From: Actinomycetota bacterium
GTDB taxonomy: Bacteria > Actinomycetota > Acidimicrobiia > Acidimicrobiales > Poriferisodaliceae
Direction: 5' to 3'
Length of the DNA: 13,873 nucleotides
NCBI GenBank assembly: GCA_002731665.1
Contig: PCCJ01000070.1
Coordinates: 1-13,873, forward strand
In this document: piece by piece, positions 5,908-13,873 of the stretch
How the letters are laid out: every line of letters starts with the position of its first letter
Numbering within the stretch: position 1 is the first letter of the stretch
Notes under the pieces: model-generated
The model's database searches: none
What the model was told of the DNA's origin: nothing
Seen by the model: only the letters and a program-made list of their open reading frames with translations
Translations under genes and position numbers: made by a program

Positions 5908-7185
5908 TTATTTGTAAGTCACAGAAAAAACTGATGGCTGGGCGTACGTCACGACAGTAAGGGGTTTTTTGTCCGTAGCTTGGGCGTTTCCGTTCCCGAG
6001 TTTCCAAAGCGGTAGGGCAATGCCAACGGCCAAGGCAGAGACGATTATCGAAGCAATGATCGCTATTGAGTAGCTGCCTGTTGCGTCTATCACCGCACCT
6101 GCTGCAATTGGGCCTATCAAGGCTCCGATTCCTGCGGATGTATAGAGAACACCCAAAACACCACCTAATCCACGAAGCCCAAATATGCCAGCTGCAGCCA
6201 CTGGGCTAAGCGCTACGTAGCCTCCGTATCCAACACCCAAGAGCGCTGCGAAGGCCAGAAGAAGAATATAGTTTCCGCCGGCGAGTAGCCAAATGGTGTA
6301 GGCGACAGGTTGCACGCAAAAACATAAAACGACTAGAGGCAGCACACCAACACGTAATCCCAGAATCCCTAAGCCAAGGCGCCCTAAGACGCTGCCTAAA
6401 CCAAGCGAAGTGATTAGAAAGGCTGCTGTACTTGAAGAAATTCCCTGTTCTTTTGCGTATTGAACAAGGAAGACAAATGGTACGAACAGTGCCAATGACA
6501 TTGATAGGCCAGAAAAATACAATCGCCAGAAAACTAAGCGCTTGACTGCAGATTTAACTGCCGAGATACTTGCAGAAACGGGCGATGGGGGGGTAGGGGG
6601 GCGAAACGAAAGAAGAGCAACAACGAAATAAATGGCGACGCTGCCGATTCCCATTATTTCAAATGCATTTCTCCATCCTTGTGAGGTGATCAACCTTTCG
6701 CAAACTGGAACGAGTAGCAGAGTACCAAGCCCTATCCCTGCGGTGTTGAGTCCCAGAGCCAAAGTTCTATGTTTGATGAACCAGGCTCCGGTAGCCACGC
6801 TCATAGGGACCAGGTATGACCCAATACCAAGGCCAACGCCAAGACTATACGTAATGGTGCCAACTAAGAGACTCTGTGTTTGAGCTGTAAACCAGAGACC
6901 CCCTCCCATGAACAGGGCCCCGATTGCGATAAGGCGTCGCGCCCCAAATTTATCGGCTAGCGGCCCGGTAACTATCCCTAAGGCAAAGAACAAAAATGTA
7001 GTAACAGACATAAGCGCCGCTACCCCAGAAAGGCTCGCATCAAATTCCTCAACCATTTGTCCGACAGCTGTTGCGAATGAGTAAAAAATCCCAAATGTCC
7101 AGGCATTAATTAAACAGCCGGCGCTTGCGACTATCCACCCTCGCGCAGAGTCAGGGTTCTTTATTGAATTATTAGTGCGACTCAT
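5908..7185 (-). CDS. MFS transporter of the monocarboxylate/oxalate-formate (MCT/OFA) type
   Basis: Inner-membrane secondary transporter of 425 residues with about 12 hydrophobic helices. MFS motif A is GPLADKFGARR (74-84), between helices 2 and 3. The helix 4-5 segment WFIKHRTLALGLNTAGIGLG (135-154) and the GWRNAF sequence (170-175) are typical of MCT/OFA carriers, which move small organic anions such as monocarboxylates with protons or in exchange. A proline-rich cytoplasmic loop (195-202) separates the two halves. It begins 7 bases after the stop of the halohydrin dehalogenase-like gene on the same strand, so the two are almost certainly one operon. The carrier probably imports that enzyme's substrate precursor or exports a product; direction and substrate are inferred, not seen. 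The start ATG lacks a strong ribosome-binding site (GGTAG only), so translational coupling is likely. Confidence 0.93.
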   Translation of the reverse strand: MSRTNNSIKNPDSARGWIVASAGCLINAWTFGIFYSFATAVGQMVEEFDASLSGVAALMSVTTFLFFALGIVTGPLADKFGARRLIAIGALFMGGGLWFTAQTQSLLVGTITYSLGVGLGIGSYLVPMSVATGAWFIKHRTLALGLNTAGIGLGTLLLVPVCERLITSQGWRNAFEIMGIGSVAIYFVVALLSFRPPTPPSPVSASISAVKSAVKRLVFWRLYFSGLSMSLALFVPFVFLVQYAKEQGISSSTAAFLITSLGLGSVLGRLGLGILGLRVGVLPLVVLCFCVQPVAYTIWLLAGGNYILLLAFAALLGVGYGGYVALSPVAAAGIFGLRGLGGVLGVLYTSAGIGALIGPIAAGAVIDATGSYSIAIIASIIVSALAVGIALPLWKLGNGNAQATDKKPLTVVTYAQPSVFSVTYK

Positions 7186-7192
7186 AAATTAG

Positions 7193-7876
7193 CTACCGCT
7201 GGACCCATCCGCCGGCGAAAGGAATCGCTTGGCCAACAAAAAAATCACTCTCGTTACTAGCCAAGAATGCTGCTAGTTGAGCATCTTCTCTTGAAGTCGC
7301 TAGGCGTCCTAAAGGCACCTGACGTTTCAAAGAGGATTTAAAGCTCTCTTGAGACGTGAGCTCACGAGGGTAATAGTCAGGATTTTCGACGTAGTTCTGA
7401 GCTATTAGGTTCATTTGGATATTCTGTGGTGCTATTTCGATTCCTACGGATTGCACGTAGCTAACTTGAGCGCCGCGCGCTGCGCTGTAGGCAGCGAGTG
7501 TTTTCATTCCTTTCAGAGCGGATGCACTTCCATACACAACTATTTTTCCTGCCTTACGCTCGATCATTTGAGGTAACACGGCTCTAGTTAGTCTGTGGAG
7601 CGGGTAGACCATTACATCAAAACATTCTGCAAAGTTTTCGTCATTAAGTTCGTGCGTTGGAATCCCCCCGAAGGAAGGCGCAGCTAAATTGATTACTAAT
7701 ACGTCAACTTGTCCGGTTGCTTCAATAAGAACAGCGGCTGCGTCGCTATCAACCAAATTGGAGTAGTCGGCGATTACCTCAGCACCTTCTTCCTTGAAAA
7801 CTTCTATGGTCGGAGCCCCCATGAAGTCATTGGCGTTTGTAACAAGGACTCGTTTGTTTGCTAAGCGTTGGCTCAT
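7193..7876 (-). CDS. Putative halohydrin dehalogenase (haloalcohol dehalogenase, SDR fold)
   Basis: A 227-residue Rossmann-fold protein of the short-chain dehydrogenase superfamily with the signature of halohydrin dehalogenases. The nucleotide motif TGxxxGxG is replaced by T13-N-A-N-D-F18-M-G20 (T-x4-F-x-G). The catalytic set is S117-x12-Y130-x3-R134, with Arg where SDRs have Lys. Other matches to HheC-type enzymes: APSF (66-69, like P84/F86) and NYVENPDYYP (161-170, like the N176-Y177 and F186-Y187 region). The PLGRL, FLAS and VGQ...FAGGW C-terminal pattern also fits. Such enzymes need no cofactor and convert vicinal halohydrins to epoxides plus halide, or open epoxides with small anions. 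The HheC proline before N176 is Q160 here. It is first in an operon with the MFS carrier. TACTCT lies 6 bases before the ATG. A non-catalytic SDR relative remains possible. Confidence 0.82.
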   Translation of the reverse strand: MSQRLANKRVLVTNANDFMGAPTIEVFKEEGAEVIADYSNLVDSDAAAVLIEATGQVDVLVINLAAPSFGGIPTHELNDENFAECFDVMVYPLHRLTRAVLPQMIERKAGKIVVYGSASALKGMKTLAAYSAARGAQVSYVQSVGIEIAPQNIQMNLIAQNYVENPDYYPRELTSQESFKSSLKRQVPLGRLATSREDAQLAAFLASNESDFFVGQAIPFAGGWVQR

Positions 7877-7882
7877 ATTGAC

Positions 7883-7888
7883 AGAGTA
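7883..7888 (-). promoter_or_regulatory. -10 element TACTCT for the halohydrin dehalogenase-MFS operon
   Basis: Minus-strand TACTCT fits TAnnnT and ends 6 bases before the ATG at 7874-7876. No Shine-Dalgarno sequence is present. The 150-base region to 8026 is shared with the divergent PPOX gene, so both may be controlled together. Confidence 0.4.
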
Positions 7889-8014
7889 GACGTGAGGGCG
7901 CCGTTGTGCCGAGTGGATAGTGCTCTGATATTTGCATTCAGATGTACGAGCAGAAAATCGGAACGTGGGTAATGATGTTCTACCATTTCACACGAGGTAT
8001 TTTTATGTTCGGTA

Positions 8015-8020
8015 TAAGCT
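8015..8020 (+). promoter_or_regulatory. -10 element TAAGCT for a leaderless PPOX transcript
   Basis: TAAGCT ends 6 bases before ATG 8027; an overlapping TATAAG sits at 8013-8018. The closeness of this element argues against GTG 8021 as the start and for ATG 8027. Confidence 0.4.
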
Positions 8021-8026
8021 GTGGCT

Positions 8027-8434
8027 ATGGAAATAGCATCCGGACTTGATTACGTCAAAAAGAATTCTAGGGCGATTTTAGCGACACAGCGTAAAGACGG
8101 CACGCCACAAATGTCTCCTGTGACGCTAGCAGTAGTTAACGAAACAATAGTGATGAGTACCCGAGAGACAGCAATAAAAACATGGAATCTGAGGCGTTCG
8201 CCGACTTCATGGCTCTGTGTTTTTCCAGATAAATGGCTGGGCCACTGGGTTCAACTTACTTGTACTGCGACTGTCATCAGTCAGCCAGATGCTATGGAAC
8301 AGCTAGTTTCCTATTACAGAACCCTAAACGGTGAGCACCCTGATTGGGACGACTATCGACGGGCGATGGCGTTGGACCAAAGATGCATGATCCATTTCAA
8401 AATTGAAAGTGTCGGACCTGATAAGCAGGGATAA
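8027..8434 (+). CDS. PPOX-class flavin/F420-dependent split-barrel protein
   Basis: A 135-residue protein of the pyridoxamine 5'-phosphate oxidase-like split-barrel fold. Typical elements are SRAILATQRKDGTPQMSPV (14-32), STRETAIKTWNLRR (44-57, basic residues near the cofactor phosphate) and DKWLGHWVQLTCTATV (68-83). This is the pattern of the PPOX-class F420-dependent family common in actinobacteria, which reduces or oxidises small molecules using F420 or a flavin. Whether this one uses F420 or FMN cannot be settled by eye. GTG 8021 is an alternative start (two extra codons), but ATG 8027 fits the promoter spacing. It is divergent from the halohydrin dehalogenase-MFS operon across about 150 bases and could share its regulation. 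CCTGAT (8417-8422) and ATCAGG (8434-8439) form a small inverted repeat around the stop codon. Confidence 0.88.
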   Translation: MEIASGLDYVKKNSRAILATQRKDGTPQMSPVTLAVVNETIVMSTRETAIKTWNLRRSPTSWLCVFPDKWLGHWVQLTCTATVISQPDAMEQLVSYYRTLNGEHPDWDDYRRAMALDQRCMIHFKIESVGPDKQG

Positions 8435-8625
8435 TCAGGTAATGCCCACTAATATCTTTGTCTAGAGATCTCAAGACCCTGATTGTCTCGCCACGGTTTC
8501 CGCTAAAGACCGGCTAATTGAGTGATCTCGTTTGCCTAATTTCCTTCATGTTCCGATAGGGAACAGCAACAAAATTTTAGCGAAGGCACGTGAGGTTATT
8601 TGTTTTGGGGTTATGCATTTTATTA

Positions 8626-10083
8626 TTACGATAATGGCCGATCAGTCGGTTGTATCGCAATAGGAAGGGTGCTCGATCCAGAGAGAGCTAAGTCGACAGC
8701 TGCAGCACAGGAACGCCCTTCAGCGATAGCCCACACGATAAGGCTTTGCCCTCTTCCCATATCTCCGCAGACCCAAATATTATCGACATTGGTTTCGTAG
8801 CTGGCATTGCGAACAACGTTGCTTCGGTCATCAAGGCTGATACCGACTTGGCTAAACAATCCGTTGTCTTCTGGCCCGGTGAAGCCCATCGCTAGAAAAA
8901 CAAGGTCTGCTTCGATCTCGAAGTCTGAGCCCTTTATCTTTTGGAATTTGCCTTCCACCATTTCAACTTCATGGGCTGCGAGCCCTCGAAGGTTGCCTTC
9001 GTCGTCACCTAAAAATTTTTCAGTGTTGACCGAATAAAGCCGTTCACCGCCTTCTTCGTGTGCAGAAGTAACTTTGTAGGTCATTGGGAATGTTGGCCAC
9101 GGGTTAGAAACTGATCGATCTTGAGGAGGCTGTGGCATGATCTCGAACTGTTGAATCTCCGCGGCTCCTTGACGATGAGCGGTTCCGAGACAATCCGCTC
9201 CTGTATCGCCGCCTCCAATGATTACTACTTTTTTATCCTTGGCATTCACCGGTACATCATCCACCAACATGTCACCCATTTGGGCCCGATTGGCCCAAGG
9301 TAGATATTCCATTGCCTGGTAAATACCTACAAGCTCTCGGCCCGGTATTGGAAGATCTCGTGCTCTTGTCGCTCCGCCGGCTAGAACTACCGCATCAAAA
9401 TCATCCATCAGGGTTTCCACGGTGATGTCGGTCCCAATGTCGGTGTTTGTTCGGAAGACAGTTCCTTCTGTTTCCATTTGATTTACTCGACGGTCTATCT
9501 GTCGCTTCTCCATTTTGAATTCGGGAATCCCATAACGAAGTAAGCCGCCAATTCGATCTGCTCGCTCGAAAACCGTCACGTCGTGGCCAGCGCGAGTAAG
9601 TTGTTGCGCCGCCGCTAGTCCTGCTGGTCCTGAACCGACCACAGCAACAGACTTACCCGACTTGGAGGTAGGAAGAATAGGTTTTACCCATCCGAGATTC
9701 CATGCCTTGTCAATTATGGCCACTTCGACTTGCTTAATCGCGACCGGGTCTTGGTTTATCCCTAAGACACACGCGCCTTCGCATGGAGCTGGGCAAAGTC
9801 TCCCAGTGAACTCTGGGAAGTTATTCGTAGCGTGAAGCCGTTCAATAGCATCCTCCCAGCGATCCCGATATACGAGGTCATTCCAATCAGGAATTATGTT
9901 GCCCAGCGGACATCCGTTGTTGCAGAAAGGTATTCCACAATCCATGCACCGACTCGCCTGTTGTTGAAGTTTTTCGTCGCTGAAGTCCTCATGGACTTCG
10001 TTCCAATCCATCAGGCGAATTTGGACCGGTCTCCGAGACGGAAGTTCCCTCTGATGCTTTAAAAAACCTTTGATGTCAGCCAT
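8626..10083 (-). CDS. gltD: Glutamate synthase small subunit (NADPH-GOGAT beta subunit)
   Basis: The 485-residue beta subunit that oxidises NAD(P)H and passes electrons through FAD and iron-sulfur clusters to the large subunit in glutamate synthesis. The N-terminal iron-sulfur region has C46, C49, C54, C58 and C97, C101, C105. The first dinucleotide-binding motif GSGPAG (150-155, FAD) is followed by RIGGLLRYGIPEFK (177-190). The second motif is GGGDTG (290-295, NADPH). The C-terminal FAD loop is CGDMGRGQSLIVWAIAEGR (439-457). The length is normal. MADIKGFLKHQRELPSRRP matches the usual start. It lies 52 bases downstream of gltB in the same operon. Its own ribosome-binding site is poor; a 15-codon leader ORF overlaps its start. 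Confidence 0.98.
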   Translation of the reverse strand: MADIKGFLKHQRELPSRRPVQIRLMDWNEVHEDFSDEKLQQQASRCMDCGIPFCNNGCPLGNIIPDWNDLVYRDRWEDAIERLHATNNFPEFTGRLCPAPCEGACVLGINQDPVAIKQVEVAIIDKAWNLGWVKPILPTSKSGKSVAVVGSGPAGLAAAQQLTRAGHDVTVFERADRIGGLLRYGIPEFKMEKRQIDRRVNQMETEGTVFRTNTDIGTDITVETLMDDFDAVVLAGGATRARDLPIPGRELVGIYQAMEYLPWANRAQMGDMLVDDVPVNAKDKKVVIIGGGDTGADCLGTAHRQGAAEIQQFEIMPQPPQDRSVSNPWPTFPMTYKVTSAHEEGGERLYSVNTEKFLGDDEGNLRGLAAHEVEMVEGKFQKIKGSDFEIEADLVFLAMGFTGPEDNGLFSQVGISLDDRSNVVRNASYETNVDNIWVCGDMGRGQSLIVWAIAEGRSCAAAVDLALSGSSTLPIAIQPTDRPLS

Positions 10084-10123
10084 GCGTAAGTGTTTTCCGG
10101 TATGTGGTTTGAGTATTGGTCAT
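10076..10123 (-). CDS. 15-codon leader ORF between gltB and gltD
   Basis: ATG at 10121-10123 follows an AAGGA site (minus strand of 10131-10135) with 7 bases between, better placed than any site for gltD itself. It encodes MTNTQTTYRKTLTHG and ends with TGA at 10076-10078, overlapping the gltD ATG (10081-10083) by 8 bases in another frame. The arrangement fits translational coupling: ribosomes loaded after gltB finish the short peptide and restart on gltD. The peptide has no recognised motif. Whether it is translated is an inference. Confidence 0.4.
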   Translation of the reverse strand: MTNTQTTYRKTLTHG

Positions 10124-10135
10124 TGTGGGGTCCTT

Positions 10136-13100
10136 CTAGCGAATCGAAGCTGCCATAATGGCTTCTTCCACGTTGCGCCCTTGCTCTTCTGCGCTGCCGA
10201 TTGCCTCGAGAACTCGTCTGTAATCTTTTGGCATAACTTTTTTAAAGTGCCTACTATTTTGGTGCCAACGCTGAAGAACCTGCTCGGCAATAGCAGAACC
10301 AGTTTCTTGAGCGTGATGTCCCAGAAATTCTCTTATGAATTCAGTATCTTCTTCAGATAAAAATACTTCTAAATCAACCATCTCGGTGTTAAGGCTTCGG
10401 TGGAAAATGCCTTGAGGGTCGTACACATAAGCCATGCCGCCGGACATTCCTGCGCCGAAATTTCTTCCAGTTGGACCGAGGATAATTACTTTTCCTCCGG
10501 TCATATATTCACAAGCATGATCTCCAACTCCTTCGACAACTGCAATCGCGCCTGAGTTTCTAACGCAGAATCGTTCGCCTACTATGCCCCGAATGAAAAC
10601 TTCTCCGGCAGTAGCACCGTAAAGCAGGACGTTTCCAGCAATGATGTTGTCTTCTGCGACGAAGTCGATGTGAGATGATGCAGGTGGCCTAATAATGAGT
10701 CGGCCTCCAGACAGTCCTTTGCCTAGAAAGTCATTTGTGTCGCCTTCCAGACGCATAGTCATACCTGAAGGAATGAAAGCTCCGAGGCTCTGACCGCCAG
10801 AACCTGTCATGTTGATTTCAATTGTGTCTTTAGGAAGCCCTGAACCCCCATAAATCTTGGTTATCTCATGCCCTAGTAAGGTGCCTACGGTGCGATGTAT
10901 GTTTCGTACTTCGGTATCGATAGTAATTTTTTCTTTATTCTGCAATGCGGGTCTCGCTAGCTCGATCAATTTTTGGTCGAGCGAGTTCGCTAGACCATGA
11001 TCTTGCTCTTTGGAACAGAAGCGAGTTTGTTCCCAAGGAGATGTGGGAATGTGGAGGAGCGGTGATAGGTCTAAACCATCGGCTTTCCAATGTGAAATGA
11101 CTCTATCCGGCGCTAAGCGGTCGACCCTGCCAACGGCTTCATTGATGGAACGGAACCCGAGCTCAGCTAAGTACTCCCGGACCTCTTGAGCAATGTATTC
11201 GAAGAAGTTGACTACGAACTCTGCTTTTCCAGAAAACCTCGATCGCAGTTCCTTGTTCTGAGTTGCTACTCCTACGGGACAAGTGTCTAAATGGCAAACC
11301 CTCATCATTACACAACCAGACACTACGAGTGGGGCTGTGGCGAATCCAAATTCTTCAGCTCCGAGCAAAGCTGCGATAATTACATCTCGACCGGTTTTTA
11401 ACTGACCATCAGTTTGGACAATGATTCGATCGCGTAAACCATTGATTAATAAAGTTTGTTGGGTCTCTGCGAGGCCTAGTTCCCATGGCCCTCCGGCATG
11501 TTTCAAAGAAGTTAATGGTGATGCTCCCGTACCGCCGTCATGGCCGGAAATCAGAACAACATCAGCTTTAGCTTTGGAAACGCCTGCGGCGACGGTCCCA
11601 ACGCCCACTTCGGCTACGAGTTTCACATGGACTCGTGCGTCAGGATTGGCATTTTTGAGGTCGTGGACCAACTGTTTCAGATCTTCGATTGAGTAAATGT
11701 CATGGTGAGGTGGTGGCGAGATCAGCCCAACACCAGGGGTTGAATGGCGAGTTTTGGCGATCCAAGGCCATACTTTTGCTCCGGGGAGTTGCCCGCCTTC
11801 TCCTGGTTTCGCTCCTTGAGCCATTTTTATTTGAATATCATCAGAGTTAACTAAATATTCTGATGTGACACCGAACCTTCCCGATGCAACTTGTTTGATA
11901 GCTGATCGTCTGAGATCTCCGTTTTCGTCTGGAGTGAAGCGGTCTGAGTCCTCGCCGCCTTCGCCAGTGTTAGATTTCCCACCGATCCGATTCATCGCGA
12001 TGGCGAGTGTCTCATGTGCTTCAGCGGATATGGAGCCATAGCTCATGGCACCAGTAGAAAAACGTTTGAGGATTTCGCTCGAGGGCTCGACTTCTTCTAT
12101 AGGGATGGGGCCGCTTTCAGAAGGTCTCATTGTCAGGAGGCCTCTAATAGTTGCTAACTTTTCTGATTGTTCATCTATTAGCTCAGTGTATTCTTTGAAT
12201 AAATCATAGCGACCAACTCTTGTTGCATGCTGAAGCTTGTAGACAGTTTCTGGATTGAACAGGTGATGCTCGCCTTCTCGGCGCCACTGGTACTCTCCGC
12301 CAGCCCAGAGTTCGCGATGAGCTAGCTTTTCTGGGTGCGGCTGGTAAGCGAAAGCATGTCGAGAAGCCACTTCTTTTGCTACTACGTCTATATCGATCCC
12401 ACTCAACTTTGATTTTGTTCCTAGGAAGTAAGCATCAATTAGTTCCTTTGAGACACCTACTGCCTCAAATACTTGAGCGCCCGTATAGCTAGCAACAGTC
12501 GATATTCCCATCTTCGACATAATCTTCAGAATGCCTTTAGAACAAGCTTTTATATAGTTGCGGAACGCTTGCTCCTCAGTAATTTCGTTAATAATTCCTT
12601 CCTTGATCATGTCACTAATTGATTCGAAGGCAAGATATGGGTTTACGGCTCCTGCGCCGTAACCGAGGAGTAATGCCATGTGGTGAACTTCTCGAGCGTC
12701 ACCACACTCGACAATTAAGCCAACCTTGGTTCTCGTCTGTTCACGAATTAGATGGTGATGTACAGCTCCGGTTAATAGCAGCGATGGGATGGGGGCTTGG
12801 GTTTCATCGCTGAATCGATCCGAAAGCACGATAATTTTTGCACCATCTTCAATGGCTTTCGAAACGTTTTTTTGAATATTCTCGATAGAAAGCTGCATGC
12901 CAGGCCCACCATCAGCGACTGGATACAGGCCATCGATAGTGAAAGATTTAAAATCTGGGTTCTCAGATGATTCGTTTAGATAGGTAATTTTTGCTAAGTC
13001 TTCGTTTGAAAGAACTGGGTGTGGAATCACTATTTGCCGGCAAGAATCAGGTCCTGGTTCCAGGAGGTTTGTTTCCGGGCCGAGGACCGAAGAGGTCGAA

Positions 13101-13873
13101 GTTACTAACTCTTCTCTGATGGCGTCGAGAGGAGGGTTGGTGACTTGCGCGAATAGTTGGACGAAATAATCGAATAGCAACCGAGGACGGTCAGACAATA
13201 CTGCGATGGGAGTGTCGGTTCCCATTGACCCGAGCGCTTCCCCGCCTGTTCGAGCCATGGGCGCCATAAGGATCTTTAGCTCTTCTGAGGTGTACCCAAA
13301 AGTCCTCTGGCGTTTAATCACTGAGGCGTGTTGAGGATTTAAGGGGAATCGAGGGGGTAAGTCGTCAAGATGTAAGAGACCTTCTTGCGACCAATCTCCG
13401 TACGGATGCTCTTTGGCCAATGTCTCTTTTAACTCTTCATCACCAACAATTCGACCTTGGGATGTGTCAACTAGAAACATTTTCCCCGGCTGTAGACGGC
13501 CCTTTTGAACGATTGCTGACTGGTCTATATCGAGGACGCCAACTTCAGAGGCCATGATAACCAGGCCTTTGTCAGTTACCCAGAATCGTGAAGGACGGAG
13601 TCCGTTTCGGTCTAAGACAGCGCCGATGACCGACCCATCAGTGAAAGCTATCGAAGCCGGCCCATCCCACGGCTCTATTAACGATGCGTGGTACTGGTAA
13701 AAATCTCTTTTCCAGTCTGGTAATCCTTCGTGATGCTCCCAAGCTTCAGGAACCATCATGAGTACGGAGTGAGGAAGGGACCTTCCTCCAAGGTGAATGA
13801 GCTCGAGGGCCTCATCAAAGCTCGCAGTGTCCGAGGCTCCCGGGGTCATAATAGGAAAAGCCTTCTCTAAACG
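10136..13873 (-). CDS. gltB: Glutamate synthase large subunit (partial, N-terminus outside window)
   Basis: Alpha subunit of glutamate synthase: it hydrolyses glutamine, channels the ammonia and reductively aminates 2-oxoglutarate. The frame is open to the right edge (8 codons, RLEKAFPI, precede the first ATG at 13847-13849), so no start is present. About 1245 residues are visible of a usual 1500, so the catalytic Cys and most of the amidotransferase domain are missing. Numbering from that ATG: the end of the amidotransferase domain ([26 protein letters not shown]); a central domain to about 580; an FMN/synthase domain with [11 protein letters not shown] (598-608), GEGGED (629-634) and [10 protein letters not shown] (769-778); the [3Fe-4S] cysteines C846, C852 and C857; and a C-terminal beta-helix with GLSGGR (1045-1050) and [10 protein letters not shown] (1131-1140). 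It lies upstream of gltD in one operon. Confidence 0.98.
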   Translation of the reverse strand, partial: RLEKAFPIMTPGASDTASFDEALELIHLGGRSLPHSVLMMVPEAWEHHEGLPDWKRDFYQYHASLIEPWDGPASIAFTDGSVIGAVLDRNGLRPSRFWVTDKGLVIMASEVGVLDIDQSAIVQKGRLQPGKMFLVDTSQGRIVGDEELKETLAKEHPYGDWSQEGLLHLDDLPPRFPLNPQHASVIKRQRTFGYTSEELKILMAPMARTGGEALGSMGTDTPIAVLSDRPRLLFDYFVQLFAQVTNPPLDAIREELVTSTSSVLGPETNLLEPGPDSCRQIVIPHPVLSNEDLAKITYLNESSENPDFKSFTIDGLYPVADGGPGMQLSIENIQKNVSKAIEDGAKIIVLSDRFSDETQAPIPSLLLTGAVHHHLIREQTRTKVGLIVECGDAREVHHMALLLGYGAGAVNPYLAFESISDMIKEGIINEITEEQAFRNYIKACSKGILKIMSKMGISTVASYTGAQVFEAVGVSKELIDAYFLGTKSKLSGIDIDVVAKEVASRHAFAYQPHPEKLAHRELWAGGEYQWRREGEHHLFNPETVYKLQHATRVGRYDLFKEYTELIDEQSEKLATIRGLLTMRPSESGPIPIEEVEPSSEILKRFSTGAMSYGSISAEAHETLAIAMNRIGGKSNTGEGGEDSDRFTPDENGDLRRSAIKQVASGRFGVTSEYLVNSDDIQIKMAQGAKPGEGGQLPGAKVWPWIAKTRHSTPGVGLISPPPHHDIYSIEDLKQLVHDLKNANPDARVHVKLVAEVGVGTVAAGVSKAKADVVLISGHDGGTGASPLTSLKHAGGPWELGLAETQQTLLINGLRDRIIVQTDGQLKTGRDVIIAALLGAEEFGFATAPLVVSGCVMMRVCHLDTCPVGVATQNKELRSRFSGKAEFVVNFFEYIAQEVREYLAELGFRSINEAVGRVDRLAPDRVISHWKADGLDLSPLLHIPTSPWEQTRFCSKEQDHGLANSLDQKLIELARPALQNKEKITIDTEVRNIHRTVGTLLGHEITKIYGGSGLPKDTIEINMTGSGGQSLGAFIPSGMTMRLEGDTNDFLGKGLSGGRLIIRPPASSHIDFVAEDNIIAGNVLLYGATAGEVFIRGIVGERFCVRNSGAIAVVEGVGDHACEYMTGGKVIILGPTGRNFGAGMSGGMAYVYDPQGIFHRSLNTEMVDLEVFLSEEDTEFIREFLGHHAQETGSAIAEQVLQRWHQNSRHFKKVMPKDYRRVLEAIGSAEEQGRNVEEAIMAASIR

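Noticed and set aside
7193..7876. Annotation as an ordinary NAD(P)-dependent SDR dehydrogenase
   Set aside because: The glycine-rich cofactor motif is absent and the catalytic Lys is Arg134; both changes match the halohydrin dehalogenase signature exactly.
8537..8565. GTTCC/GGAAC short inverted repeat as a gltD terminator
   Set aside because: Only a 5-bp stem with no T-run in the minus direction; too weak to call.

Overview
The window looks like chromosomal DNA from a marine actinobacterium, most likely of the class Acidimicrobiia. This is inferred from the content, not from a marker gene: an actinobacterial-type proton-pumping rhodopsin, an F420-type PPOX flavoprotein, a CxxC protein family I know mainly from actinobacteria, several apparently leaderless genes, and a moderate base composition.

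Layout, left to right. Bases 1-107 hold the last codons of an unidentified plus-strand gene, followed by a 10-bp stem-loop at 160-194. A complete microbial rhodopsin runs leftward (254-967) with the full proton-pump residue set D82/T86/E93 and the retinal lysine K218. After a 411-base gap come a 60-residue two-helix membrane protein (1379-1561, +), a class I-type bacterial cytochrome P450 (1872-3059, -) and a small conserved CxxCxxxH protein (3179-3577, -). Next are the decayed remains of a VOC/glyoxalase gene (about 3635-3816, +), a one-domain cupin (4155-4424, +), an intact VOC protein (4693-5094, -) and a DUF3237 protein (5427-5849, +). An MFS transporter (5908-7185, -) lies directly downstream of an SDR-fold gene (7193-7876, -), and a PPOX-class flavoprotein (8027-8434, +) is divergent from that pair. 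The right end is the glutamate synthase operon: gltD (8626-10083, -) and gltB (10136 to the window edge, -, missing its N-terminal part).

The main discovery is the SDR-fold gene at 7193-7876. It does not have the usual dehydrogenase motifs. It carries the halohydrin dehalogenase signature instead: T-x4-F-x-G (T13, F18, G20) where the NAD(P) glycine motif should be, and S-x12-Y-x3-R (S117, Y130, R134) in place of S-Y-K. It also has aromatic and proline residues that match the halide pocket of known enzymes. Such enzymes convert vicinal halohydrins to epoxides with release of halide. The gene forms a two-gene operon with the MFS transporter (7-base gap) and sits among other catabolism-type genes (P450, VOC, DUF3237, PPOX). 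The stretch from about 1.4 to 8.4 kb therefore looks like an accessory catabolic patch between the rhodopsin and the core gltBD operon; the joint pathway is an inference.

Gene starts show a pattern. Five genes have a TAnnnT hexamer ending 6-7 bases before the ATG (60-aa protein, cupin, VOC, halohydrin dehalogenase, PPOX), as expected for leaderless mRNAs. Two others have looser versions. The rhodopsin has a clear AGGAG ribosome-binding site. Between gltB and gltD a 15-codon leader ORF with its own AAGGA site ends inside the gltD start region, suggesting translational coupling.
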